DNA from: Bacteroidota bacterium
GTDB taxonomy: Bacteria; Bacteroidota; Bacteroidia; Chitinophagales; Chitinophagaceae
Assembly: GCA_023424015.1 (NCBI GenBank)
Contig: JAFAEM010000040.1
Span: 4,258-68,257 of the forward strand
Reading direction: 5' to 3'
DNA length: 64,000 bases
Below the pieces are notes generated by a model. The model was not told the DNA's origin. It ran no database searches and was given only the letters and a program-made list of their open reading frames with translations. Position numbers and translations under genes: made by a program. Position 1 is the stretch's first letter, and each line of letters opens with the position of its first letter. Positions 18,225 through 26,686 of the stretch are shown piece after piece.

Positions 18225-19685
18225 TTAAAAAACCACCTTCTTATGTATAAATATACCGTTTTGGCCTAATTGATTAAATGACCAGTCGACTTTCAGGGTA
18301 AAATCATAGACTGTGGTGATGTCGATACCCATCCCGTATGAGAATAACATCTTATTGGAAAGATCATTCGTGTTTTCATTGGGATTATAAGTATACCCGC
18401 CATTCCCATATACTCTTCCATAGATATTGATGGGCACTTTTACCGGCATCAGCTTTTTGGTTCCGGGCATCATGATATTAAAATTAAAAAGCCGGCGGGA
18501 CATAGATGCTTTGAGATAGCCACCCAGCACCCCGTCGATCACATAATATTCATAACCCTGTATAAACACATCTGAATAGCCTAAGAGGCGCTGGTTAAAA
18601 TAAGGCTGCGAGAATGGGAGCTTGATAGACGCGTATGAATTAAGACTAAAAAAGCTTCGCTTTCCCGTAGGCCAGTGCGCTGAGCCTTTGGTAGTAAGCT
18701 CCCATAAATTGGTCGTCTTTGTAAACCCTTCTTTCTTTAACGTTACTTCCGCAGCATAGCCGCGGGTGGGATATGGGATATAGTCGAGGTTGTAATATGT
18801 CATTGTATAGTACAACCGGGGGTAATCGATCCTTGAACGTTCATTGCGAAAATAGCCCGGGTTAAGTTTTACGATCGTATCCGCCACCTTCTCGCGGAGA
18901 TAAGCGACCCCAAAACGGTGACGGGTTTTGATCGCCTTGCGATAAGTAAGTTCGGCAGAAGCATGAGTAAAGGTTCTCAGGTATTCATCACCGTCAAGAA
19001 ATATCTGCTTATTATTCTCGGAAACATAATTCAACTCGCGGTTCTTACCCATCGCAAATCCCACCATCATACCCCACTTCATGTTTTTGTCAATATACAG
19101 CCTGTCGTAGTTGAACATGATCTGCTTGGTGTACCCCCCGATCAACCAGAATTTGAGTTTATCATTACGACCGGTCACGTTATTGTACATCAATTTGCCT
19201 CCCACATTTACCCGTGAGAAACTTGCTTTTTGCTCTACGAGCCATTGGTTCAGATTACGGTCAACCGGCTTGAAATACGGCACAGGAAAAATATACCATC
19301 GTTCTTTCACCTGTACCAGGATATCGATGTTGTACCCGTCAAAACTTTTCAATGCCACAATTGCCTCATGAAAGAGTGTGGTGTTCATCAACTGTTGCCG
19401 GGCGAGTTCAAATTTTTTTACCAGGTCCTGTAAGAGATAGGTATCACCTGGTTGAAAGGGTATCTCACGAAGTATGATGCCGGGTCTTGTTTTTTTATTC
19501 CCTTCGATGACTATATGTCTAACGATAAATGGTCTTTCATTGCCTGTTGGGCGTGTTGAGTCCGGTGGTAGCATTCCGGTTTCATCAGGCATCATATTGT
19601 CTTCACCGGTGTGTTGGGCAAACGTATGATGGCAGCAAGCAATGTACAATAAGAGCCCTAGTAAGTATTTTCGTTTCCTCTGCAT
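18225..19685 (-). CDS. BamA/TamA-family outer-membrane protein, single POTRA
   Basis: A 486-residue Omp85-superfamily protein. After a signal peptide (ending HTFAQ) there is one clear POTRA domain at about 52-125 (VRHIVIEGNKKTRPGIILREI, VALKSFDGYNIDILVQVKERW). The rest is a surface-antigen/D15 barrel (GGKLMYNNVTGRNDKLKFWLIGGYTK split by loops; GYAAEVTLKKEGF; GMGIDITTVYDF). It is much shorter than BamA, so a specialised lipid or protein translocation role is more likely than general assembly. It lies within the envelope block. Confidence 0.85.
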   Translation of the reverse strand: MQRKRKYLLGLLLYIACCHHTFAQHTGEDNMMPDETGMLPPDSTRPTGNERPFIVRHIVIEGNKKTRPGIILREIPFQPGDTYLLQDLVKKFELARQQLMNTTLFHEAIVALKSFDGYNIDILVQVKERWYIFPVPYFKPVDRNLNQWLVEQKASFSRVNVGGKLMYNNVTGRNDKLKFWLIGGYTKQIMFNYDRLYIDKNMKWGMMVGFAMGKNRELNYVSENNKQIFLDGDEYLRTFTHASAELTYRKAIKTRHRFGVAYLREKVADTIVKLNPGYFRNERSRIDYPRLYYTMTYYNLDYIPYPTRGYAAEVTLKKEGFTKTTNLWELTTKGSAHWPTGKRSFFSLNSYASIKLPFSQPYFNQRLLGYSDVFIQGYEYYVIDGVLGGYLKASMSRRLFNFNIMMPGTKKLMPVKVPINIYGRVYGNGGYTYNPNENTNDLSNKMLFSYGMGIDITTVYDFTLKVDWSFNQLGQNGIFIHKKVVF

Positions 19686-19753
19686 TTTCTGAACTACAAT
19701 ATCAACTAAAAATAACCGGAAATTTCTAAAGTATGGAAATGACGGGCAAAAAC

Positions 19754-20416
19754 TCAGATCTTGAGGTAATTCATCAGGTTGTCGTAATTGCTGCGTAGTT
19801 CATTGGCATAATGCTCTTCCCCGAAAAAGTATTTAACATTGTATTCGTACCGCTGGAAGGTAGCGACAATGTCTGATACTTCGGGTTTGTTGATACGTAT
19901 CGTTACCTGCATGGTGCCAGTGCCCGAATCGTTGGAGGTATTAAGTTGTGTGATCTGCGCATCATTGGTTTCCACCAGTTTGCTTATCTCATTGAAGGAA
20001 TACTGGTTGCTATCCATTTCCAGTACAATCAGCCCGCCCGGCTCGTTGAGGCTCATAAATTCTGAAGCATGCCGGAGTAATTCGTTATAGGTTACGGCTC
20101 CAACGATATCCTCTTCATCATCTACGATGGGCACAACGCTAAGGCCATTCTCGGCTGCCAGTTGAATGGTCTTTAAAAAATGCTCATTGTTTTTTACCGA
20201 AACATTGCCAAATGATTGTTGGAGTTCACGCAATTCCGTGTGGTCATTATCAACCATCAGCAGGTCGTCTTCACTAACGATACCGATGTATTTATCTCCG
20301 TCTGCAATTGGGAGATGGGCTACCTGGTTGTCGTTCATTAGCTGAAGAGCCTGGTATACCTTGTCATGCAAGTGCAGGTAAGGCAAAGACTGAGATTGTA
20401 TTTCTCCTGTTAACAT
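19754..20416 (-). CDS. CBS-pair protein with C-terminal ACT-like domain
   Basis: A 220-residue cytoplasmic protein. Two CBS motifs cover about 15-125 (DNQVAHLPIADGDKYIGIVSEDDLL; NGLSVVPIVDDEEDIVGAVTYNELL), and an ACT-like region follows (about 130-200, GLIVLEMDSNQYSFNEISKLV). Such proteins sense adenine nucleotides or amino acids; the ligand is not known. It is 41 bp downstream of the alpha/beta hydrolase and co-oriented with the envelope block. Confidence 0.85.
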   Translation of the reverse strand: MLTGEIQSQSLPYLHLHDKVYQALQLMNDNQVAHLPIADGDKYIGIVSEDDLLMVDNDHTELRELQQSFGNVSVKNNEHFLKTIQLAAENGLSVVPIVDDEEDIVGAVTYNELLRHASEFMSLNEPGGLIVLEMDSNQYSFNEISKLVETNDAQITQLNTSNDSGTGTMQVTIRINKPEVSDIVATFQRYEYNVKYFFGEEHYANELRSNYDNLMNYLKI

Positions 20417-20457
20417 ACGGATAGCGGCTCCTTTTTTTTCTACAAAGACCCAAACAA

Positions 20458-21237
20458 TCAGCTAACTGTTGCAGGCTCATTGAGTTTTTTCAAAAATTTA
20501 TGAAGGATCATGTTGAACTCATCCGGCACTTCCATCATGGGTGCGTGGCCACACTTGTCAATAAAATAGAGTTCGCTATTGGGGATCAACTTATTAAACT
20601 CCCTGGCCACAAAAGGCGGGGTGATGGTGTCATTGTTTCCCCAGATTAATAACGTAGGAAGTTTGATTTGATTGAGCTCTTCCCCTAAATTATTTCTGAT
20701 GGCGCTTTTGGCGAGAGCAATGATCTTTATGACTTTCAGCCGGTTATTGGTAATTGCAAATACTTCATCCACCAGTTCATCAGTGGCCGTTTTGGGGTCG
20801 TAAAATGTCAGCTCCGTTTTTTTCCGAATATATTCATAATCGCCCCGCTTCGGGTAGGAATCACCCATCCCGTTCTCAAACAGCCCCGAGCTACCAGTAA
20901 GAATGATCGATTTAATGCAATCAGGCTGGCTTTTTAATACATATACCAGGCCAACATGTCCGCCGAGGGAATTACCCAGCAAGTGTACATTACGATACCC
21001 TCTTGTTTCTATGAATTTGTTGACAAACTTTGCCAGCCCACCTACCGAAGTATGCAGAATATCCATGTCAAGCAGGGGTAGAATGGGGACCACTACCTTA
21101 TTGTACTGCTTGAAATATTCTATCAGGCTTGAAAAATTGCTCAAAGCGCCAAACAGGCCATGCAGCAGCACCAACGGTTCCCCATCGCCTTCCTCGATAA
21201 ACCTAAACTTATTATCCTGCTTTATTTCGTAACTCAT
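20458..21237 (-). CDS. Alpha/beta hydrolase
   Basis: A 259-residue cytoplasmic hydrolase. The oxyanion-hole motif LVLLHGLFGALSNF, the nucleophile elbow HLLGNSLGGHVG (Ser near residue 94), the late Asp in LLIWGNNDTITPP and the His in CGHAPMMEVP make a complete triad. The substrate cannot be predicted. It is the first gene of the minus-strand envelope block, with a predicted promoter about 80 bp upstream. Confidence 0.9.
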   Translation of the reverse strand: MSYEIKQDNKFRFIEEGDGEPLVLLHGLFGALSNFSSLIEYFKQYNKVVVPILPLLDMDILHTSVGGLAKFVNKFIETRGYRNVHLLGNSLGGHVGLVYVLKSQPDCIKSIILTGSSGLFENGMGDSYPKRGDYEYIRKKTELTFYDPKTATDELVDEVFAITNNRLKVIKIIALAKSAIRNNLGEELNQIKLPTLLIWGNNDTITPPFVAREFNKLIPNSELYFIDKCGHAPMMEVPDEFNMILHKFLKKLNEPATVS

Positions 21238-21318
21238 GATCTCCGGTGCCTTAATTTTTTACTAAAATAATCGTTTTACTGCAAATTTATAACCGGTGAA
21301 CCCGCTCAGTTGTAGCTA

Positions 21319-21352
21319 CAAAGATAACTGCCTAACTCACATAATAGGTAAA
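21319..21352 (-). promoter_or_regulatory. Predicted promoter of the envelope block
   Basis: Minus-strand TATCTTTG (21319-21326) is an exact TAnnTTTG box. TTTA at 21349-21352, 22 bp further upstream, is a 3-of-4 match to the -33 TTTG. It lies about 80 bp before the alpha/beta hydrolase start, in the otherwise featureless 322-bp gap 21238-21559. Confidence 0.4.
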
Positions 21353-21559
21353 TACGCAAGGTGTTTATCTATAACGACTATATAGAATTCTTAAATAATA
21401 TCGCTGTATGGGTCTGAAATAGCATGTCACAAGCGATAATCACTTAATTATTATACCCCACTGCCAGACTGTTGGTGATATTATATGATTTGACATTATC
21501 AATCAACACCCGGACATATGCCTGGTAAAAGAATCGCCTGTCTATTCCTGAAGTGAATT

Positions 21560-22111
21560 CTATTGACTCTGCGCCTCGGGGATCTGTTCGGCCACACCGT
21601 CGAAAAATCCCTGGAGATCGGCAAACATATCTTTGAAGAAAGGAATGAGTTGTCCCATACTGTCGATGACCCTCGGCCCCCAGGGCTGCACATACGAATA
21701 TGTTGCAGAATTTTGCCGTGCCTCTTCGCGGATAAGATTTACCTGCTCAGCATAAAACAATATGACGCTATAGACAATAATAAATATGGCGACATAAAAT
21801 AAAATCCCTCCAAGTCGGTTGACCCAACCCAGCATTGAGAACTCAACCGTACGCTGGATCATGTTGGCCCCAAGTCTTACCAGTAAAACCACAACAATAA
21901 ATACAATCGCAAAGGAAATTATGGGAAGCCAAGTATCTGAAATATTGATGGCATGACCTATATAGCCCGCCGCCAGCGTAGAGAGCTTTAGAGCCGCGGC
22001 CAATCCAATAATAATAGCCACAAAGGAGAAAACACCAACGATCAGTCCACGTTGAAAGCCTTTGATTATCGCCAGCACCAGGATGATCGCCAGTACGATG
22101 TCTAAAAACAT
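21560..22111 (-). CDS. CvpA-family membrane protein
   Basis: A 183-residue inner-membrane protein with four predicted helices in the first 130 residues (FLDIVLAIILVLAIIKGF; VGVFSFVAIIIGLAAAL; PIISFAIVFIVVVLLV; LGGILFYVAIFIIVYSVIL) and a cytoplasmic or periplasmic tail. The GFQRGLIVG turn after helix 1 is a CvpA hallmark. In Enterobacteria the family affects colicin V export and envelope stability; the role here is not known. Confidence 0.88.
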   Translation of the reverse strand: MFLDIVLAIILVLAIIKGFQRGLIVGVFSFVAIIIGLAAALKLSTLAAGYIGHAINISDTWLPIISFAIVFIVVVLLVRLGANMIQRTVEFSMLGWVNRLGGILFYVAIFIIVYSVILFYAEQVNLIREEARQNSATYSYVQPWGPRVIDSMGQLIPFFKDMFADLQGFFDGVAEQIPEAQSQ

Positions 22112-22252
22112 AAATTATTGCTGTTTGATACAACGAGGCACTCGCAAAAATATTTTTGAGAGGATGGGAACGGGCTGGCTTTTGGTCAGTAAGAAAAGTT
22201 AAATGTTTATCATTCCCTTTTTCTTAACTCAAAGCTAATCGTTACTGCAGGT

Positions 22253-22702
22253 TTACTTCGTCAATAATTCTTTAACAAGACCTGAAATGGTTTTTCCATC
22301 TGCCCGGCCTGCAAACTTCTTACTGGCGATACCCATCACTTTGCCCAGGTCGGCTGGAGAACTGGCGCCCGTTTCTGCGATGATCTTTGTTAGTTCCTCT
22401 TTCAACTCTTCAACGGATAACTGCTGCGGCAAAAACTTTTCGATCACAGAAATTTCTTCCAGCTCTTTTTGTGCAAGGTCGGGTCGATTTTGCTGTTGAA
22501 AGATCTCTAGCGAATCCTTCCGCTGCTTGACGAGCTTCTGCAAGAGTTTGATTTCATCATCCTCCTTGAGTTCGGTGCCGGCACCGGATGTCTTAACCAA
22601 TAATATTGCAGCTTTGATCGCCCGCAGGCTGCGAAGGCTGGCTTCATCCTTTGCCAGCATGGCTGTTTTGAGTTCAGCCATAATTCTCTGTTCCAGGTTC
22701 AT
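22253..22702 (-). CDS. GatB/YqeY-domain protein
   Basis: A 149-residue all-helical protein related to the tRNA-binding tail of GatB. It shows LEQRIMAELKTAMLAKDEASLRSLR split over the start, then LRAIKAAILLVKTSG, IEKFLPQQLSVEEL and LGKVMGIASKKFAGRADGK, all typical of YqeY. A tRNA-related role is inferred from the family only. Short degraded CACGAAT-type repeat sequence lies between it and gldC (about 22757-22792). Confidence 0.93.
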   Translation of the reverse strand: MNLEQRIMAELKTAMLAKDEASLRSLRAIKAAILLVKTSGAGTELKEDDEIKLLQKLVKQRKDSLEIFQQQNRPDLAQKELEEISVIEKFLPQQLSVEELKEELTKIIAETGASSPADLGKVMGIASKKFAGRADGKTISGLVKELLTK

Positions 22703-22787
22703 AATCTTGTTTTATAGGCCATGATCAGCACTGTATTCTTCATTAATTTATCAGAAACTCATTCGTGCTATTCATGAAATTCGTGGC

Positions 22788-23135
22788 TTAAGCCTTGTTT
22801 TCTTTCATTTGTTTTTCCCGGAATTTCTGGTAAAACTCCTGGGCAAAATTTTTCATATCCCCCACCATATCCTTGTAATTGGTGGCACGACCATATGTGT
22901 CGGCCATGGTCATTAATGTCTGATAAAAAAAATCAGCCATCTCATCAATCATCATGTCTTTTGTCCACAGATCTATGCGTAGCGCGGTCTTTTCCGCGCC
23001 ATCCCAAAAAGCCAGCATCATAGCTTTTGCATTCTGTCCCTGGTCGGCAGTGGTATCGGTCGCGTTCCAGCTGATAGCATCAGGGATCTTGTTTTCGTCG
23101 GTATGTACATCGATTGTGATACTTGACACGCTCAT
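22788..23135 (-). CDS. gldC: Gliding motility protein GldC
   Basis: A 115-residue cytoplasmic protein matching GldC (SSITIDVHTDENKIPDAISW, then LAFWDGAEKTALRIDLWTKDM and IDEMADFFYQTL). GldC is an accessory to gliding and type IX secretion in Flavobacterium and is found throughout the phylum, including non-gliders. It stands alone with its own -7 box 20 bp upstream. Confidence 0.93.
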   Translation of the reverse strand: MSVSSITIDVHTDENKIPDAISWNATDTTADQGQNAKAMMLAFWDGAEKTALRIDLWTKDMMIDEMADFFYQTLMTMADTYGRATNYKDMVGDMKNFAQEFYQKFREKQMKENKA

Positions 23136-23155
23136 ATAAAGAATAATTAAGTGGG

Positions 23156-23163
23156 CAAAGGTA
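23156..23163 (-). promoter_or_regulatory. -7 box of gldC
   Basis: Minus-strand TACCTTTG fits TAnnTTTG, 20 bp before the gldC start. No good -33 match was seen. Confidence 0.4.
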
Positions 23164-23180
23164 CTATTTCATTCCCGTGT

Positions 23181-24320
23181 TTAAGCAGCTTTATGCCCCC
23201 GATCGGCGGTTTCCCTGATCACCTTCATGAGTTCATCGGCCGCCTTATCCCAGGTAAACTCGCCGGCAACCCTTACAGCCTTTTCCACCATGCTTTTTCG
23301 AAATGATTCGTCTTTATAGATCAACATCATTTTCTCTGCAATATCGGTATGATCCGACTGATCAACATATAGCACCGCATCGTCAGCCCATTGGCCGGGG
23401 CTGGATTTTTTTGAAAGGATCAGCGGAACTTCGCTTCGCAGAGCAGCGAGCATCATGGCACTCCATCCCTCAGCGTGACCGGGATTTACCACGGCATACG
23501 CTGCACCCGTGAGTTTTTCCAATTCCATCTCAGTCACCCGTTCGAGCAAAACCAGGCTATCCCGGTACTTATACGTTTTCAGGTCAGTCGCAAACTTTTT
23601 AAAGCGGGGTGAAATTGAACCAGCAATCACAAGTTTCCAGTCCGTCTTCTGTCTTTTCTTAAAAACTGAAAATGCTTTCAATAGGTTGATGATATTACTT
23701 CGATGGTCTATTGGGCCGCTGAATAAAAAATAATTTTTACCACCGGTGTACTCCTTTCGGGTTTTGTCCTTCCCGTTTTCATCCAGTGCATGAAAACTTT
23801 TACCGGGGTTTTGGATAACGTGTATTTTCTTCTTTGCGGGTGGGAATATTTGACTTATCTCTTCGCTGAGAAAATTGGAGCCCGTGAGAATGCTACCTGA
23901 TTTCTGCATGAAACTCTTCATATACCTTCTTAAAAAAAACAAAGTGCCTCTTTTGGTATCCGAAGGAAACTGCAGGTAAGAAATATCGTCGATGACGAGG
24001 CATTGCGGAATATTTGTTTGCAGCGAACAAACACCAGGACCCGCTACCAATATTTCCACATCGTGTTTTTTCAGGATGGCAGGCAATTTTACATCGTACC
24101 AGAGTTTAAGCAATAATGGATTGCCGGTCGAGGGACCTTTCACCACGGTTTTTACATCTTCTCCGGTAATAAAAGAGCTGTCAGAAGTTTTATCGGAAAT
24201 TAGTAGAAACTCATCCTGCCCAAATTTCAGCATCATTTTTTTCAATACTTCAGTAAGAAAAAAAGCATAATCTGTATTGATGTTATTTCCAAGACATCGT
24301 ATATCGATTCCAATCTTCAT
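23181..24320 (-). CDS. Glycosyltransferase, GT-B fold (family 4-like)
   Basis: A 379-residue cytoplasmic glycosyltransferase that would add a sugar to a surface glycan or lipid. The ATG at 24320 (MKIGIDIRCLG) is preferred because it begins the fold and is preceded by a TAnnTTTG box at 24327-24334. The C-terminal half has NYFLFSGPIDHRSNIINLLKAF, WKLVIAGSIS and PGHAEGWSAMMLAALRSEVP, the donor-binding GT4 pattern. No other glycan gene is adjacent, so the acceptor is unknown. Confidence 0.9.
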   Translation of the reverse strand: MKIGIDIRCLGNNINTDYAFFLTEVLKKMMLKFGQDEFLLISDKTSDSSFITGEDVKTVVKGPSTGNPLLLKLWYDVKLPAILKKHDVEILVAGPGVCSLQTNIPQCLVIDDISYLQFPSDTKRGTLFFLRRYMKSFMQKSGSILTGSNFLSEEISQIFPPAKKKIHVIQNPGKSFHALDENGKDKTRKEYTGGKNYFLFSGPIDHRSNIINLLKAFSVFKKRQKTDWKLVIAGSISPRFKKFATDLKTYKYRDSLVLLERVTEMELEKLTGAAYAVVNPGHAEGWSAMMLAALRSEVPLILSKKSSPGQWADDAVLYVDQSDHTDIAEKMMLIYKDESFRKSMVEKAVRVAGEFTWDKAADELMKVIRETADRGHKAA

Positions 24321-24326
24321 GTGCAT

Positions 24327-24334
24327 CAAAGGTA
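24327..24334 (-). promoter_or_regulatory. -7 box abutting the glycosyltransferase start
   Basis: Minus-strand TACCTTTG fits TAnnTTTG and ends six bases before the chosen ATG, suggesting a very short leader and supporting that start over upstream ones. Confidence 0.35.
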
Positions 24335-24613
24335 AATGGTTCATCTTTTCGGTCGTAATATCTGTCCGGACAACAGGGAAAATCACGATAAAAAAATTCG
24401 AAACGCATATGCTATTTTCACCTTGCTTTCTACGCTCGTTTCAGCCGTCTTTTTTCACAGGAATCACAGGTATAATAATACAGTTATTTTACTGTGGATA
24501 TTCATTTATTACTGACTGATAAAATGGGCAGATATACAATTGTATGCCCTTTGATCCGGGTTTATTTTTATCGCGGAATGTGAGAACCAAACTGGGAACC
24601 AAAACCGTGGCCT

Positions 24614-25798
24614 ATGAAAAAAATGTACACTAGCTTTTCTTTATTATTAGTCTCTTTCGTACTGGTTTCAAATGTCAGGGCCCAATGCCCCGACGGCCAG
24701 CCTGCTGGTGGTACCGCTTTTGATACCACGATCATGATACCCGCCGGTATCGTGGCGAAAGAAGTACAGTTTCCAAAATTTGATCCTGAAGCGGGCATGG
24801 TGACCTGTGTGAGACTTTGTGTGACCATTAAGGGTATTATCGATACGGTGGCGCTGCAAAATTTTTCATCTTCGGCTCAAAATGCAAGCTATACATACGA
24901 TCGTGTGGACATTATCACAGGTCCGGGTATACCTACATTCCTGTCGAGCAATGCCAACCTGAGCTTTGGACCATTTCCCCTGACACTCTACGATGGAATA
25001 CCTGGTGCGGGCACAGATTTCTATTCAAAAGGTTCTGATACTGTTTTAACACGCGTGCTTTGTGCTAATATCAACGACTCGGCGACCATCGCGCAGTTTT
25101 ATGGGATCGACAGCGTGAGTTATAATTATGATGTTAACGCATCCGCTGTCGGAATTGTACCCGGTGGTAGCAGTTCTGCACTAGTATTGAGTTCGGCGAT
25201 GGTAAATTTCCGATTTGAATACTGCACCTGTCCTGCTGCTGTTCTGCCTGTAAACATTTATGATTTTACCCTTAATAAGCTGAGCGATGTTAATGTAGAT
25301 CTGAAATGGGGCGGGTATGATGAAATCTATGCTAATTATTACTATGAAGCAGAAGTGAGTAGAGATGGAAATAATTTTACAAGTATCGGTACCGTTCCAA
25401 AGAATGCAGGTAACGATCCCTACAAGTTTAGTTATACCGCGCCTGCAGGTGAGACAGGAGTTTATTATTTCAGAATTAAGCAGGTTTATTCAAACGGGTA
25501 TATACATTATAGTAATATCAGGCAGGTAGTTCTGGAAAACTCCGTACGTCAAAAATTTTCTGTTTATCCAAACCCCTCTACAGGTATAGTTGGTATCAAA
25601 TTTGATAATAGTTTGAGCGGACATTTTTATGCTCTTTTATATAATACGCAGGGTCAGGTAATCGAGGAAAGAGATATTGCAGTGCGACCCGGATCGGCTT
25701 ACATGGAAATTGCGAAATTGACACCGGGTGTTTATTGGTTAAGACTTACCGATAAAAAAAGCCTTGAATCCAGCGTAACACAACTTCTAATTAAATGA
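24614..25798 (+). CDS. Secreted protein with choice-of-anchor-E-like region and T9SS type A tail
   Basis: A 394-residue exported protein. It has a signal peptide ending near NVRAQ. An N-terminal beta-rich region of about 190 residues (IVAKEVQFPKFDPEAGMV, LCVTIKGIIDTVALQNFSS) resembles the choice-of-anchor E domain. A fibronectin-like stretch follows (VDLKWGGYDEIYANYYYEAE). The tail is a type A T9SS sorting domain, with FSVYPNPSTG, LYNTQGQVIEE and LTPGVYWLRL. It is therefore probably secreted through the type IX system and attached to or released from the surface. The ligand or activity is unknown. A terminator follows. Confidence 0.9.
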   Translation: MKKMYTSFSLLLVSFVLVSNVRAQCPDGQPAGGTAFDTTIMIPAGIVAKEVQFPKFDPEAGMVTCVRLCVTIKGIIDTVALQNFSSSAQNASYTYDRVDIITGPGIPTFLSSNANLSFGPFPLTLYDGIPGAGTDFYSKGSDTVLTRVLCANINDSATIAQFYGIDSVSYNYDVNASAVGIVPGGSSSALVLSSAMVNFRFEYCTCPAAVLPVNIYDFTLNKLSDVNVDLKWGGYDEIYANYYYEAEVSRDGNNFTSIGTVPKNAGNDPYKFSYTAPAGETGVYYFRIKQVYSNGYIHYSNIRQVVLENSVRQKFSVYPNPSTGIVGIKFDNSLSGHFYALLYNTQGQVIEERDIAVRPGSAYMEIAKLTPGVYWLRLTDKKSLESSVTQLLIK

Positions 25799-25830
25799 CC
25801 TCTTAGGTGGAAGAGGATGGTGGCTTGTAA

Positions 25831-25862
25831 AAGGGGCCTTGGTTCGGGGCCCCTTTCTTTTT
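25831..25862 (+). terminator. Intrinsic terminator after the T9SS cargo gene
   Basis: AAGGGGCC (25831-25838) pairs with GGCCCCTT (25848-25855) around a 9-nt loop, followed by TCTTTTTG. Confidence 0.85.
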
Positions 25863-25894
25863 GCTCTCTGGTTAAACAATTGAGCCATTTTGTC

Positions 25895-25902
25895 TACATT
25901 TG
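25895..25902 (+). promoter_or_regulatory. -7 box of the DUF4290 gene
   Basis: TACATTTG fits TAnnTTTG and ends 19 bp before the ATG at 25922, supporting that start. The -33 box is not clear. Confidence 0.4.
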
Positions 25903-25921
25903 TTGCTCCACACAAGTTTTT

Positions 25922-26611
25922 ATGGAATATAATACTACGAGAAATGGCCTTGCCATGCGCGAATATGGACGTCATGTGCAAAAGATGGTCGAACACCTGC
26001 TCAGTATCGAAGACCCCGAAAGACGCCAGCGTAACGCACAGGCAGTGATTGAATTAATGGGGTTTCTCAACCCCCACCTGAAAAACGTGGAAGATTTTCG
26101 CCACAAACTCTGGGATCACCTCTTCTTTATATCGGATTTCAAGCTCGACGTAAAATCCCCATACCCCATTCCAACACGGGAATCACTTAGCGAGAAACCC
26201 AAGCCCCTGCCCTATCCTAAAAGACACCCGAGATATTCGCATCTTGGTAAAAACCTGGAAGTAGTGATCCACAAAGCCCTGAATGAAGATGATCCGGAAA
26301 AACGCTCCGGCTTTGCGAATGCTATCGCATATTATATGAAACTTGCCTACAATAACTGGCATAAGGAAGTGGTTCATGATGACGCGATACAAACTGAACT
26401 TACCAGTATTACCAATGGCCAGCTTACATTTACCAATACACCTTATGTAAAAGCATACAGGCAGCAGGACAACCGCGAGAGAGATCGGGGCAATTATGGT
26501 AAACAAAGAGGAAAATTCCAGCAAAGAAATGGCGGCGGTGGCGGACAATACCGCAACGACAGGAATGATCGCGACCGCGGTGGTGGCAAATTCAAGAAAA
26601 AAAGATATTAA
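25922..26611 (+). CDS. DUF4290 protein
   Basis: A 229-residue cytoplasmic protein of a Bacteroidota-specific family of unknown function. The start is the ATG at 25922 (MEYNTTRNGLAMREYGRHVQ), since upstream codons in this frame run through the preceding terminator. The helical core covers about 1-185. The tail from about 190 is low-complexity and rich in Arg, Asn, Gly and Gln (RDRGNYGKQRGKFQQRN, KFKKKRY), which suggests nucleic-acid binding as an inference. It has its own promoter and terminator. Confidence 0.9.
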   Translation: MEYNTTRNGLAMREYGRHVQKMVEHLLSIEDPERRQRNAQAVIELMGFLNPHLKNVEDFRHKLWDHLFFISDFKLDVKSPYPIPTRESLSEKPKPLPYPKRHPRYSHLGKNLEVVIHKALNEDDPEKRSGFANAIAYYMKLAYNNWHKEVVHDDAIQTELTSITNGQLTFTNTPYVKAYRQQDNRERDRGNYGKQRGKFQQRNGGGGGQYRNDRNDRDRGGGKFKKKRY

Positions 26612-26635
26612 CCCCGAATACGGATATAAGAATGG

Positions 26636-26667
26636 AAGTTGACAGCATTACCTGTCAACTTTTTTTT
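26636..26667 (+). terminator. Intrinsic terminator between DUF4290 and murA
   Basis: AAGTTGACAG (26636-26645) pairs perfectly with CTGTCAACTT (26652-26661) around CATTAC, followed by T to 26667. It ends only 19 bp before the murA ATG. Confidence 0.9.
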
Positions 26668-26686
26668 AAACCTTCAAACTGATACT

